In this document: one piece after another, positions 12,228 through 25,300 of the stretch
Numbering within the stretch: the first letter of the stretch is position 1
How the letters are laid out: every line of letters starts with the position of its first letter
NCBI GenBank assembly: GCA_011317545.1
Contig: WUJK01000005.1
Location: 1,302,001-1,366,000, forward strand
DNA from: Coniella vitis
Taxonomy: Eukaryota; Ascomycota; Sordariomycetes; Diaporthales; Schizoparmaceae
Length of the DNA stretch: 64,000 bases
Reading direction: 5' to 3'
Notes under the pieces: model-generated
Told to the model about the DNA's origin: nothing
Database searches by the model: none
What the model saw: the letters and a program-made list of their open reading frames with translations, nothing else
Made by a program: the position numbers and the translations under genes

Positions 12228-13923
12228 CAGTAATATCTTCAAGTATATTATCCAGCTAGCTTCTTTCCAGGGATCCAGCTTCCAAACAGGCGGACAACCT
12301 GTCACACAGGTCACACAGGTCATTGTTGGAGAAGCCCAACTGCCGGTTTGGCGCCGTCGCGAGCCAAGCTGGGACCAGCCCTGCTGTGGAAGCGTCAAGC
12401 CGGTCCTCCCGCGGTCGATCCCACGCCAGCCTTGTGGGCTTCTTGTTTTGAGTTTGGGAAAAGAAAAAAAAAAACGATGTGAATTTATGGACCTGGTGGT
12501 CTCTCTCTCTCTCGGCCTCTCGCGGTGCGCAGAGTGCGAGACTACCTGAAGCTGCCCAAGCTGCGGCAGGGGGGCGAGGAGAGGAGGAGGAGAAGAAGAA
12601 GAAGAAGGAGGAGCACACATGGTATTGTCCCGGCAAAAGATAGTTCTACAAGCGTGTCCGAGGGGCAGCGAGGTCTTTTGGCAACGGCGAGAGTCACCGT
12701 GACTGCTCTCAAAGATGAAGCAATGATGCCCTCGTTCTGGTTTGGCATGTCCATCCTCGTCCTCCATTTTCGACACCTGGAACGGTTTCCCGTTGGGCAA
12801 CCGTGATCGACAGGCGTAGAAGCAAACCACAACCATCAATGCCCAATAAGACTCTACACACTATAGTCGTGGAAACCCAGAATCGGAATGGGGATGATCG
12901 GCAAACAGCAGCAGAGCCCTAACGAACGCATCCCACGACTGCTCTCCATGGATGACAGAAGCCGGCCAAGCTGCAGTCTGTTCCAGGAACTGTATGCGTA
13001 CCGGGTACATGCTACGTAATAGTATGAGCCCACCTTCACCGCAAGTAGTGTGGTACATGTGACATACGTAATACATCCATGCTATGACTACTATTATGTA
13101 CATAGTATGGTAGGCAGCTGCATTGAACAAGACGAGGGCCCCATGTTCACAGTGCTGACTACCAGATATGCAGCAGTGGGCAGTAGCTTCCAGAACCACT
13201 CCGCCCCTTCCCTCTTCTGCAAAAAGCGCGCAGAACAAAACCCCCCAAAAAAGACTGAAACGACTTGTCGTCTCGGGAGGGGCTAGAAAGAGCGGTAACG
13301 CAGAATCTTGTTCGACGTACCCGAGGCTCAGGACCTTGTTGCTTACGTAGTGGGTTGATCCAAGTACTATGTACTATGTACATGCATAGTAGCATCTCAG
13401 AGCCACGAAGTATACATAGGTACACAAGACCCATGGTTTCCCATACTATATACCTTGCCTTTTTCTTTTCTTAGCGACCGAATCACATGCTCTCCCATGT
13501 CCTCGGGTTTTGCTTTGGGGCCAGGGTGACGGAGCAACCAATTGTTTTCGTTTTTCTTTTTTTCTTTTTCTTTTTTGCCTTTCAAAACAAGAAAATGCCA
13601 AAAGGCAAAGAACATGACACAAGACAAGAAGAGACAAAGTGCGCCCCGCCAGCAGTAGCCTGCTAGTTGACGGCGCCACCGCTGGCGCTCGACAGTAGTC
13701 GGGTGTGCCGACAGGTATGATCAGCGGAGCAGCAGCGTTTAAAACTCAACTTGCTGGGGCGAGACTACGGGGCTCGGTACATTAATCAGGAGCATTACTG
13801 TGTAGCGAAAGAGGCCTTGGACTTTTAGGTTTTGGTTGGATCAACTGTACACAGTACTTTGTGCGGCTGGCAGCGGGAACTCTCTCTTCTTTTGGTCACT
13901 GTTGTCACCGATTCCTGCACCAC

Positions 13924-13957
<34 letters not shown>
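13924..13957. repeat. (CGA)n triplet repeat
   Basis: About eleven CGA triplets in the first gene desert, outside any supported gene. Confidence 0.9.
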
Positions 13958-13958
<1 letters not shown>

Positions 13959-16885
13959 TGGTCTTGACACGCTAACCTAGTAAACAAGGAAAGGTATGTT
14001 GCATGCTTCTTGCGTCGTTTAGTATAGTCCATACAATAATAGTAAATAGTCCAGAAGTGCTGACAAGTATCGAAGCCTGTACTTGCCACCGCACAGAAGC
14101 CAGAAACCGGACCATCCATAGCATAGTACTCATTCACACAGTCCTCGTTGTTATTATTCGTCTTCTACCATCTGTACTATGTACATGGTAAAATGAGCGG
14201 TGGGTAACCATTTCCCCAAAAGGTCGCTCAAGCTGCCAATGACGACTCGGATTTGCCATCGGCTCCGACAGGGCTGGCTGGCACTTGTACATAGTGCGGC
14301 GCATCAGGGGAGAATACATAGTCGCTGCATACACAGTTACACAAGTGCAGTCTCCATTCCTACTATACTATGTAGTTCCAGACGATGCTCTTCTCTTTCG
14401 AGAGCTGATCTGATGAACATCTTGACGCTGCTTTTTGAAGGAGGATCCGGCTTTGCGTACTATGTATCTAAGCCACACTGACTACTGACTTGTACGGTTC
14501 CGCCAACACCCCACTTGTCCACTATGTACACGGTACTCACAGCGAAAGGAGCCCTGGAGGCACCGAGAGCCGAATGACATGTACCGCAGTACATGAGCCG
14601 CCGCTGTGGTACCTGTGGTGCGTAGTCTGCTAACCCCCGTGCCTGAACTTCGACGTCCCTGCCACATGGGGACACCATGCACTCGTGTCGATCGGCTGTC
14701 GTCGCTCTCCCACCAGGGCAACAACAACACTGACAGAAGGAGGCTGGTGGTTGTACAAGGGCAGCTTTACACAGTATCAGCTTCTCTCTCTCTCTTTTCT
14801 TCTTCTTCTTTCCCTTCCTTCCTTTCATTCTTTCGCGCGCGCGCGTGTGTGTCCTCTTTTCCTAATGTGAACTATGAAGAAAAGCAAGCGTCATATTCCT
14901 AGCCAAGACCACGTACCTTACAGCAGGTAGGTAAGCAGTTATCACAATGTAGAATATGATACTATACATACTTTATCACTAGAGGCAGTGGCTGGCACTA
15001 TCCAAGGCGGGTGATGATGACGATGATAATGATGACCATGGCGCTGGGAAATGATGACGAAAGCTGGTCGTTCTTTTTTCCCCCTTCCTTCCATTTGACA
15101 GCCCAGCACAAAAGAATACATAGTACTGTTTGTTGCCACTCTCGTCAAGGCACCAAAAGTAAGAAGGTATCATCGTGCCCGGTCCGCCTCCCCCCGGGGC
15201 GGCCTACGAACCAAGGGCGACGTCTAGAGGGAGGTCAATGCTTGAACCTCCCAGTGGGCGCTGGCTCTATAGCACATACGTCACGGTCTGCGCGGATTTG
15301 TGGTTCATTTCATGGTCTGGCGGACAGACCACCACCAGAAACGGTCAAAGAGCCAGAAAGGAAGAGAAAGAAAAAAGCCTTATTAGGACGTACGCACATG
15401 TCATGCTATCAGAAGCGCGTTCGCTCCGGCAGAGGAGGATCCACCCCGGCATGTCGGCAAGCCCGGAGGAATGAACGGCCATTGATTCTCACGGGGCTGC
15501 AGACCGGTCAGAGAGGCTCGAGATGCAGAAATACACTCTCCCAAAGCTCATCAAACGGAAAGGCTGGGATGGAAGCCTGAAAAACGAAAGGAGGAAATAG
15601 GTGATGCCTGGAGTTGAAGAGCAAGGCATTTCGCATATCAAAAGACCCCTTGCTTCGCCTGGCCGCACTGTCGGGCGCCATTCTGGGCTCATCACGCCGC
15701 TTGAAATTGTTCTTGTTGCTGCTAAGTGTCGATATGGGTCATACAAGGACCACTATATATATATATATATATATTTACTACTGTAGGCAAACTATCAATT
15801 GTCTATACTTCTAGCTTCTGCCGAGACTACGTTTATCCACTGCAAAACTGCCCTATCAACATGAAGGCAACTGTGTATTTGGAATTTGCAGTCTTCAAGT
15901 GCTCTATTACATAGTACATCGTACTACTACTCTGTATAATAGTGCTGGTTTGTGCTGTGTAGCCCCGCTACTATTGATCCAGCGCATACCATGTGTCTGC
16001 GAAACGCCAAACGCACGGTTGGGTCGGTGTCATGTCGGGTTCCTGAAAGCGTGGGTCATTCATTTATTAGGTCTCTTTGGAGGGAGCGCGGATTGGCCTG
16101 GGTCAACCTGCGATTCTTCTCGAAGCAAACCTCAAGTCTTCCAAAAAGTGGAGTTGGAAATTGGAAAGTGACCAAGACCCAAATAACAAAAGCTCCACAC
16201 AGTCTCTTTTTGAGTACAACAAGGGCGGTTGGGAAAGGGAATATGCTCAAGGTCAGCCCGGTGAAATGGTCAGATTATAGGATTGTTGGAGTTATTTTGA
16301 TGCCATGTTATAGTAATGAGAAAAGCATATGCATTTTTTTCTTCTTCATCTTTTTGGCTTTTCTGGCATTGCTGCATACATACTATAGTATCTATCTGAC
16401 TTGGCTATGGTCTGATTCCCTCTTTGGTCATTTTAATCTGTTTGTACAACACATACAGTGCCTATACTACCCTGTACATAGTAACAGCACCCTTGCGGGA
16501 ACGGAATCAGATGAGCACACTGGCCGCATCAATGGCCGTGTTCCGTAATTTTTCTTTCAAACCCAGAACCTTTTGGGCCCACACTTTCCTTGGGAGGGCT
16601 CCAGTGCCTCAGCGAGGGGGGGGGGGGGGGGGTTGGGCAATGGTTAATGTGTTCCCGCCCGCCCCAGTCCTTGGAAAGCCCTTGAGTGTTATGTCCTTGA
16701 TTGGCTGCCATCTCTCTACTTGCTGCTTCTCAGTGAAGCTCCGTGTCGACAAGGGCTATCAACGCGAAGTTGGTCTGCCCCGGGCTTGGGATTCTGAACT
16801 GCAATTCTGCTCTGAGAATGGGCATGATGAGGCAGCGGTGTTTCCACCGTTTTCGGCCATACGTTCTTCGAATGAAGCAGCAGGG

Positions 16886-16918
16886 GACTGACTGACTGAC
16901 TGACTGACTGACTGACTG
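16886..16918. repeat. (GACT)n tetranucleotide repeat
   Basis: Eight GACT units, about 250 bases downstream of a G17 run at 16616-16632. Confidence 0.9.
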
Positions 16919-19500
16919 CCAAGGCTTTTAGCTAGCACCCTAGTTGCATGCCATGCCCTTTGGAAAATCAAATGTTACACAAAAAGTCTTTATTGGAATG
17001 CCGCAACTCACTCGGACCGTTTGGTAGCATCGCCTCGCTCGCCAATCTCACCAGAAAAAAAGAAGCCCAACAAAGAATGAAAAGGAGAGCCCATTAGCCT
17101 GCTACCCCTCGCTCCCTTGAAAGCAAAGGGAAAAAAGAAAAGAAAAGAAAAGAGAGAGAAAAAAAAAATCACTAAAAACAAGGCCTGGAAAAGAAAGAAA
17201 CACTGCAGTTTTTGTTTCTTTTGCTTTTTCTGGCAATGGGGATTTTCCGACAAGTCGGTAATGGATTGAATTGGCGGTAAACAATATATGGTAAACTGGG
17301 CCTTGGTCGGTGTTTGAATTGCCCCCCCCCCCGAGTAGGTGATTGACAAGCAGTTGTTGGTGGTCACAGGATCTCCCAACGTTGTGACATGAAGGAGATA
17401 ACAACATGCATCTATTTCTTTCTTTTTCTTCTTCTTGTTGTTGTTAAATGGCAGCTTTCATGAAGTGATACACACTTGGTATGTTCGTCAAACACACACC
17501 GTTGACTGTACCTTTGTACGCTTTCACAACGCGATGAAATGCATAAATGCATATATATAGACACATCCGCCCTCTTTAAAATAAGGTAAACATATAGGCA
17601 CTGAATGCAAAGAATCCTTTGATTGCCATGTTGCTGTTCATCCTCATCAGTGTCCAATATTTGGCCTGAAAGTTGCTCAAGTGTACCAACTATCTATTCT
17701 CTTCACTCAGATACTGAGGTGTACGCGACGAGCGCATGTATATTTCCAAACACTTTGATTTGCCGCCGAAAGATCAACAATGAGATACTATAGCAGTAAT
17801 TGAACTGCAGAAGCACTTGTTTGGCAAAGCAAATCATTCAATTTTTTTTTTAACTTAAGAAAGAGAAGAAGAAAAAGGATGCCCCGCTGGAAGCGGTCTG
17901 GAAAGGTACCAGGGTCCTTCCAAAGGGTCCGACAGTCCGAGCAAGTCTTTGAGGAGCATTTGACTCGCCCGCACCATGCATTGGGTGCGTGGAGCAGCAC
18001 TTATTAGGTTTACTAGTGGAATCTTTCACAACATTTGAAGTCTCCCGGGAAACGAGAGTGCTATGTAGTAGGGGAGAGAATTACATGCACGAGCCACAAT
18101 AAAATATCCAGCCCTTTTCACTCTTGCTTCCCCAGGTTGCCTGCACTCCGGTCTCCATTCGACTGGACGGCTGCGAAGTATATGATCTGAAACGAGAGCT
18201 GTCTCGCTTGACTGCGCTTCAGCTGCCCCAGTGTTTTCTGGATTCTCTCTTGATGAGGTCACAATCAGATCACGCAAGGCTCCAGTGACGGGACGCTTGG
18301 CCAAGGGGCCTGGAAGATGTGTGAGAATAATGACGACAAGGCAATTAACCAGCCCTTTGGGTGCCGTCTGTCCATGTTTCCTATGTACCCTCGTGAAGAT
18401 GTGATTGTAGGAGCTCAAACACCAACCAAATATCACATACTTAAAATTGCTTTTTTTTTATACTTGGTTAGTTTGTCAGAGAGATGACGCAAGTCGCGGC
18501 GTAGTCTTGGTCTAGGGATTCAATGATAGTTTATCGGAAATGAGGTTGTTTGATAATAGCCAGGCCAGCCAAGCTGGGCGCGCTGGCTTGATGGCCGTAT
18601 GCAGGTAACCCAAATGCACCTAAAGGAGGGCTCGGCAAAAGCGCCCAAGCAATGCGTACCCAGATACGTACATGCTATGCACGGTAAATACGCGCACACA
18701 CCGCCCTGGGCTTTTCTAGCGGGGTACTGCGTACTAGGTAGACCAGCACCCCGCACTGCTGGGCGTACGCAGTACGTACCTGGCTTACTACTACTATGGT
18801 ATGTATCTCATGTACTTCATCGATGGATATGCATATGCAAGTGCGCACAAGCCTCAAGACCAATTTTACTTCATGATACTTGGAAATGGTACGTACTTCG
18901 CAGGCTGAGAGCGCGACACACTATGTACACAGGAGAAGACCTGCGTTTCTGCTTCCCAATCCCAAGCCGTTTCATAATGTACAGGCCAGGCCTGTAACAA
19001 AGAAAGAAACTGGAAGGGAATCAGCGTTTGGGGGGAGTCGAGACAAGGTTTTTTTTTTTGGTTTTTTTTTTGTTGCTGCACAGGCCCAGGCGCCTTGTCA
19101 CCGTTTGCGCTCTGCATTTGGGATGATCCCTGCATGCAGATCGCATGGCCCTGCTGGGAAGCGGTCCGTTCTTGCGCCGTTCTGGCTCGGTACGTATGTA
19201 GCACGGTACTGAGTACTGGGTACACGGTACATATGCGGACGCTTGTGGTTCCGGCCCAGGGCCCTCAGCCGGTGCTGGTTGGGTGGAGGGTGGGGAAGGC
19301 AGACTCTCGCATTTTGCTGGCCTGGTTGGCTCTTGCCCTTTCCACGTTTGCTTTGCTTTGCTGTGCTGGTCGAGTGTTGAGGAAGGAGAGGCGAAAAAAA
19401 AAAAAAAAAACCACCAAAAACCAAGAAAACCAAAAACCATGGGGTGCTGTGCCTGCCAATCTCGGCTATCACAGTGTCGAGCTAGTACATAGGAGGATAG

Positions 19501-22262
19501 CGCGCGCGCCCAGCCCAAGCTACTGTGTACATGGTACATGATATTCTGCTCAGCGAACCAGCCTGCTAGCCAGCCAGCCAGCCAGTGCCAAGTTCACTCC
19601 AGCAGCCATTCCATCCCGGGCGGGCGCCTTTTGCACGAACCAGCGACACCCCAATTCGACACGCCGCGACAAAACCCACAGCAGCAGTCTCTGGCTCTCT
19701 GGCTGGCCCCAGCTGGAGTGATGCTCATGTACACACAGTACCGGGCTGCCCCGTCCGTTGCATTCTGCCGCACGCTGCCCGCACGCTCGGCTGCTGGCTG
19801 CCGCTCTCTGGCTCAGTTGTGAGCTGGGCCACGGCGTCTTCTGCGCCCGTCAGTGCGTCACGTTACCTGCTGTGCCTGTTTGACCTTGTCGGATCTGGCC
19901 TGGTCTGGCTCGCTAGACTGCCAGCCTGGCAGCCTGCCCGCCTGCCCGCCTGCCCGGGTGCTTGGTTCGACCTGGCCTGCCACGTTCTTCCCAAGCGTCA
20001 ACTCCAGACTACAGAGCATCCAACGCACAGCACGGCCTTTGCCCACCACCCTTGGGCATTTGTCTTTCTCCCAGCTTGCGCCGGGATCGCCATTGGGCTT
20101 GCATACGGCAAAACGGAGACCTGGACATCTGCCAGCTGGGGACCGCGATCGAGCCCGGCCCAACGCGCCGCTCACTCGCCCATCCACGCCCGTCGCCCTG
20201 GTTGCTGCTGCTGCCCAACCTGGGATCGGCTCCTGCGCGTCGTTTGCCGCCGCTCGTCTCCTGGGCGCCGGGGTGCTTCAAGTGGCAGTAGGCTCGAGGC
20301 TAAACTACATCTTCTACAGGGCTGCCTGGCCCTTGACCGCCGCACCGCTTGCGTCCTGCTTCCTCAGGACGTTGTTGTGGCCGTGGTCGTGGTCGTCTGC
20401 TGGGATCGTGCGGGCGCGACCGTGAGCTTCCACGCATTCTGCTGTCGGTGGATTTGCCCACCAGTCTGGATACCACATCCCAGAGGCGGCCGCCAGTCTT
20501 TGGCTGAGTGCTCGCTCTCTGGCGCGCACCTGGTTGCATCGTATCGCTCTGGACGGGGACTATAGCACCGACAAGAAGCACACTGGCACATGCGAACGGG
20601 GTCTGCTGTGCTATATACTCGCCAGTTCTGCCGCCAAGCAGTTTTATATCCGGCTCCATCAGACCAGCAGCCATCAGTCATCCGCCCAGTAATTACCAGC
20701 CAGTCCCTCGTCCAGCAGCGAGCGGATCTGTCGCCTGCTGGGGCTGCAGCGCTGCAAGCTTGCAACTGCAGAGGTCCGTGTGGCCAGCCCACGTCCCACT
20801 TGTGCGCCCGACCTGCTTTTGATTGCCATTTGTCAAACGCACAAAGCTGGCCCGTTTCTGGCCAGTCAAGCCAGTCCCAGTCCCGTCCAGTCCACTTCTC
20901 GGCCGTATCATCTCTCACTCGCAGCTCCCTATCTCGCTCGGCACCTGGCAACCTCGTTTGTCCAGAGCAGAAATTCTTTTCTCTGCACTTTCCATCTTCC
21001 GCTCGCGACACACGTACAGACAACCGCTCACTCGCTCACTCGCCCACTCACACGCCGACCAGAGCCTGTCCCCATCCCTAGAAACTGACCGGTAAGAACC
21101 ACCACCAGCAACAAGCTCCACGGCCTGTACTTCTCTGACCATCCACCCCCCTCCCCTCCTCCGTGCTGCCCCGCCCTCGAGCCCCCCTTGCGCCAGGAAA
21201 CTGGACGTGCTGATCAGGCCCGCGCGCTCGTTTTCTGACGTTGTCCCCTTGCCGACGCTCTCTCTGATAATCTTGACCTTGTGTACAGTCATAGTACAGT
21301 ACCTGCGTGTCCCATTGCCCAGATTCGTGCGTCTGCAATACAATACGTACGTACTCAAACGGACTACCGCTACCGCTACCGCCACCGCTACCGTTTCGTC
21401 GCCTTTTTTATTTTTATTTTTATTTACGAATTCCACACCCTGTACAACTGGGTACCTGTTGTCACTCGTCTCGAAGCGCTACAAATCGCCCTTGTTGCTC
21501 TTTTTACTTGGCCTTACCCTGGCTTTGCTCCCCCAGCCGATTCTTCTTCGAGCCTGGACGCTTGCTTCAAGACCTTTTTTTTGTTTCTCTTTCTGTCTAC
21601 ATTTGCAGTACAGACACAGTAGTACAGTACCTTTACAGACGTCCATCTACTTCCCGGCTCCCGGTCACGGCGCCACCACGCAAAGGAAAGAAGGGGGGAA
21701 AAAACGAGCTCTCGAGTTGCAGCTCTGATTTTTCTTGGATTCCTCTTTCGCATACCTTTTCCTGCTGCTTTGGATCGCGACCTTGTTATTCTACGTCAGG
21801 GGACCCCCCTACCATCGATCCTCGACTCTTTTCCTCTCGCCTCTTGCGCAAGGCCAGCGAGGGCTCACCGGTTGGCTGCACCAAGTAGAGTCACTCCAAA
21901 GGTGTGCGTGCGTGAGGGCAGGTCGATATTTGTCCTCCCCCCCGTACGTGTTTGCGTGCCATCTGCCACAAGTCGTTGCAACCCTATGGGTGCTGCGGCT
22001 GCGTTTGCTGCCTGACTACCACTCGTCGTTGTTCCGACTCTGGTCGCACCGGTCTGGTCCTGGCTTGAGCCCAGCCTGACTAGCTAGTTGGCACGGGGCC
22101 CAGCCTGGTAACGCACTGCCACAGCTTCTCGAACGGCTTTGGACACGCACCACGCCCTCACCTATTCTCTTACGCGCACTCTCGCCCATCCCTCCAACTT
22201 CTTACCTCACCCTGGCCCACGCCCTCGCCCTGGCCCTGGCCCTCGCGCGCGCGCCTGGTCTT

Positions 22263-22301
<39 letters not shown>

Positions 22302-22366
22302 ATTTTCTTTGCCAGGGTCTAGGTATTCATGTACCTTGCTGTCAAAGAGTACCCTGAACTACAAGT
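19501..22366. promoter_or_regulatory. Pyrimidine-rich leader/promoter region of the Zn2Cys6 gene
   Basis: The base composition changes here to GC-rich and strongly C/T-biased on the plus strand, ending with a (CT)n tract at 22264-22300 only 66 bases before the ATG. Long CT-rich leaders are common upstream of highly regulated fungal genes, so this is probably promoter plus long 5' UTR. Several stop-free frames (for example 19585-20565) reflect the GC-rich composition and have no recognisable domain. Transcription start and possible leader introns cannot be placed from sequence. Confidence 0.4.
22264..22300. repeat. (CT)n microsatellite upstream of the Zn2Cys6 gene
   Basis: About 18 CT units ending 66 bases before the start codon at 22367, so probably in the 5' UTR or core promoter. 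Confidence 0.9.
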
Positions 22367-25300
22367 ATGGACCCAGGGCATGAAGACAAGCGGCCTCGCC
22401 TCTCGACCACACCATGGACGGCAGGGCCATCACATCATGTCTCGCTGCCCCATCCAGGCCAGCCTTTAACAAATCCCACGCACCATCCACAGGCGCTGCC
22501 GCCTCCTTCGTCCTCCCAGTACTCTCCTTCCATATCGTCCTTCCACTCCAGGCCCCAGGACTATCCACAGCCCCATCAACAGCAGCAGCCGCCTCCTGGG
22601 CCGCCGCCGCCGCCGCAGCACTTTGATGACCGGCGACAGCATGAACCAGACAGATATCAACCCGCCCAAGATCACCGTCATCCGCCACCTCCCTCGCCTG
22701 TGCACCAGCCCTATCCAAACCAGGGCTACCAGCCTGCTTCTCATCCTCCTCCTCCTCATCCTCCACCACCACCGCGCGAATCGGTCGTCAAGAGGGAGGG
22801 CGAAGACGTCAAGCTGCCTCAAATCGGAAGGCCCAACTCTACCGGCAACGGCCCCGAACAGTCTCACTTGCCGCCGCCACCTCATCCGCCACCCTTGATT
22901 ACCACGCATGGCCATCCGCATCCCGGCCACATGGAGGACAGACGGCTTGTGAACTACGAGAACGGCCCTCCGTCGCAAATGTACCGCCAGTCCAGCTACC
23001 CGGCGCCACAGACCCCAATGTCTCATACCGCCCCTCCCACGCCCTATGATCAGACTCAGATGTACCCGCCGCCATCCCTGGGGCCGGACGGCCCTTATCC
23101 AATATCTTATGCGGCGGCCGGAGCAAAGCGCAAGTCGCAAAGAGCCTCACAGGTGTGTTCTGCGTCTTTTTCCGTTTTTTTTTTTCTTTCTTTCTTTTTT
23201 TTTTCTCTCTTCTTCTTTCTTGTTTTCTCTTTCCTCCTTCCTTCGCTTTCTTTGCCCCCCCCCCCCATGTTGGATCATCATCGTCCTGTATACGTCCACG
23301 TATGAGTGTATATCTTTTGTGAGTACATGTGTCTAAACCAATTATTTCTCTCTCGTAAAAGGCTTGCGACAGCTGTCGTCAACTCAAGGCAAAATGCGAC
23401 GAAAACAAGCCTTGTAAGAATTGCCAAGAAAAGAACATAACTTGCAACTACCGTGATCCCGCTCCAAAACAGTAAGTGTAGTCTCATGCCCCCCCCCGAT
23501 GGTTCCATTGTCCGCTCGGAATTTCCGCTCTGATTATGGCCCATTCTTTTTAGGCAAGACAAGACAACCCATGATATTCTGGATGCTATGCAGAAAATGA
23601 TCCAGGCCGCAAGGCAAGAAATAATCCAGGAACTTGTGGGCCATATGAAGATGGAAATCGGAGAGCTGAAGCGTGGCGAGCGGCCTATGACGCCACAACA
23701 ACCCTTTCACGAGTCCGCTGCCTCACCTGGCTACGGCAAGAACGGAGCTCGACGAACCTCGTCTCCCATGCAACACCAAGAGAATGATGAGAGTACCTCT
23801 TCATCAACGGGTGAGGCACCTACTACTACCATTCCGGACCCCGAGGCCGTTATCAAGAGGATGCGGCAGATGGAGAACGACGAGATTATTGAGGAGCCCC
23901 CGGGAGCTCCCATCCGACCTCAAGAAGCGCCATTTCCCCACGACCATACGACACCCGCAGGCCGACTTTTGAAATGGCCCTCCATACGCGACCTTGTCGC
24001 TCCTCTGCTCATGGCAGAGGGCATCAAATACATTGACACGTACCCATTGCGCTGGGAGGAAAGTCGCGGTCAGCTGCCCCTGTTTGGACGGGGTGAAGGA
24101 TCGACAAGAGCAACATCAGAGCGAGACACTTACACCGACTATGTCGAGATTGCAGACGACTCTTCTCAAGTTGGCGATCACCAATCCCCGTCGGCTGGCG
24201 CAGACTGGGGTCAGATAGGCGGTCTGTCGCCCGCCGGATCCGGCTTAGCCAGCGATATGCGCACCTCAACTGCGTCGCGAAACGAAGGTACGCTTGAATT
24301 TGAGGAAGCCAAGGTGTGGAAGTATGTGCATCTGTACAAGACGCATATCCAAAACATGCATCTCTTGATACCTCCGGGCGACCTTGACGCGATGGTCGTG
24401 TCGTTTTTGGACGAGCTCGGGGCCCGGAAATCGAAAGCGCAGGCCAAATTCGCCAGCCAGGCCGACGGCCCCGCGCAACCAGGCATGGACTACGAGAGGA
24501 AGCGCAAGCGATCGCCTGGACCCAACGGTGCTGAGGCAGGGCTGCCCAGCAAGAGACACAAGCCGCACCGCTCAACCAAGCATGCCTTGGTGCTGCTTGT
24601 GCTGGCACTCGGGAAAATCTGTGACTGGAGACACAAGAAGCTCCCTGAAGCCGTCGACCGCGATCCTCCTCTACATCATGGGTCGCCCGTGGTTCGAAAT
24701 GGCCACATCACATCGCCCAACCAGGGCTCACCTCCGGCAAGCGCCATTTCCCAATCCCCAGGACAAGCCGGGCTTCCGTCGCCCAAAGACCATGAGCGCT
24801 CCATTGCTAGTAGGCGATCATCCATGCAGGCCAACATGCAGGCCCCTACCAGCGCAGCATCTCCTGCACCGGTGGTGAAGAAGAATTACGATGTTATCCC
24901 CGGCCTCGATTACTTTGCCTATGCGACAGATATTCTTGGCAATCAGCTGGCAAGCTACGATCTGAGCAACATCCAAGCCCATCTCTTGGCTGGCCTGTAC
25001 TATGGTCAGCTTGGGCGTGTCATTGCTAGCTTCCGACACATCCGAATTGCTTGCCAGTTTATTGTCGACAAATTACAACCGTAAGTCGCCAGGCCCCTCT
25101 TTGGGCTTTGTTTTCAGCACCATCACTCTGGGTTTTCCTAAACCACTAACCTGTGTGCTATATTAGAGCAATGGAGCGTTTGCAAAAACAAGGCATGGTG
25201 GACAATCCACGTGACAACAAGTACCTTGTCATCTTCTGGTCTTGTTGTCAATTAGAAAGGTGAGCCGGCCTTCTCTGGAGATATTTGAAACCACCCTCCC

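Larger units (their letters stand above)
7262..16483. repeat. Island 1 of the dispersed GTAC-centred palindrome (18 copies)
   Basis: Copies of TACATAGTA or its complement start at 7262, 8111, 8980, 9393, 10141, 10160, 10895, 11190, 11434, 13099, 13365, 13372, 14175, 14366, 14458, 15117, 15908 and 16475. Several extend to the self-complementary core TATGTACATA (for example 7258-7267 and 13095-13104). Two copies overlap as a 7-bp tandem at 13365-13380. Degenerate relatives such as ACTATGTACATGG (14176) and ACTATGTACACGG (14521) lie among them. All are in non-coding sequence. Confidence 0.8.
11401..19500. other. Gene desert, part 2, rich in microsatellites
   Basis: No supported gene occurs here. 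It holds a GGCT run near 11709-11735, T22 at 11899-11920, (GTGC)n at 12189-12227, GGA/GAA runs near 12575-12612, (CGA)n at 13924-13957, (AT)n near 15753-15775, a G17 run at 16616-16632 and (GACT)n at 16886-16918. Ten copies of the TACATAGTA 9-mer lie between 11434 and 16483, after which it disappears. The 245-codon minus-strand ORF at 12102-12839 crosses two of these repeats and is not convincing. Confidence 0.6.

Noticed and set aside
12102..12839. 245-codon ORF on the minus strand
   Set aside because: It runs through GTGC and GGA/GAA microsatellites, has no recognisable domain, and overlaps other open frames; composition explains it.
19585..20565. 326-codon plus-strand ORF upstream of the Zn2Cys6 gene
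   Set aside because: GC-rich, stop-poor sequence is open in several frames at once; no family and no splice support.
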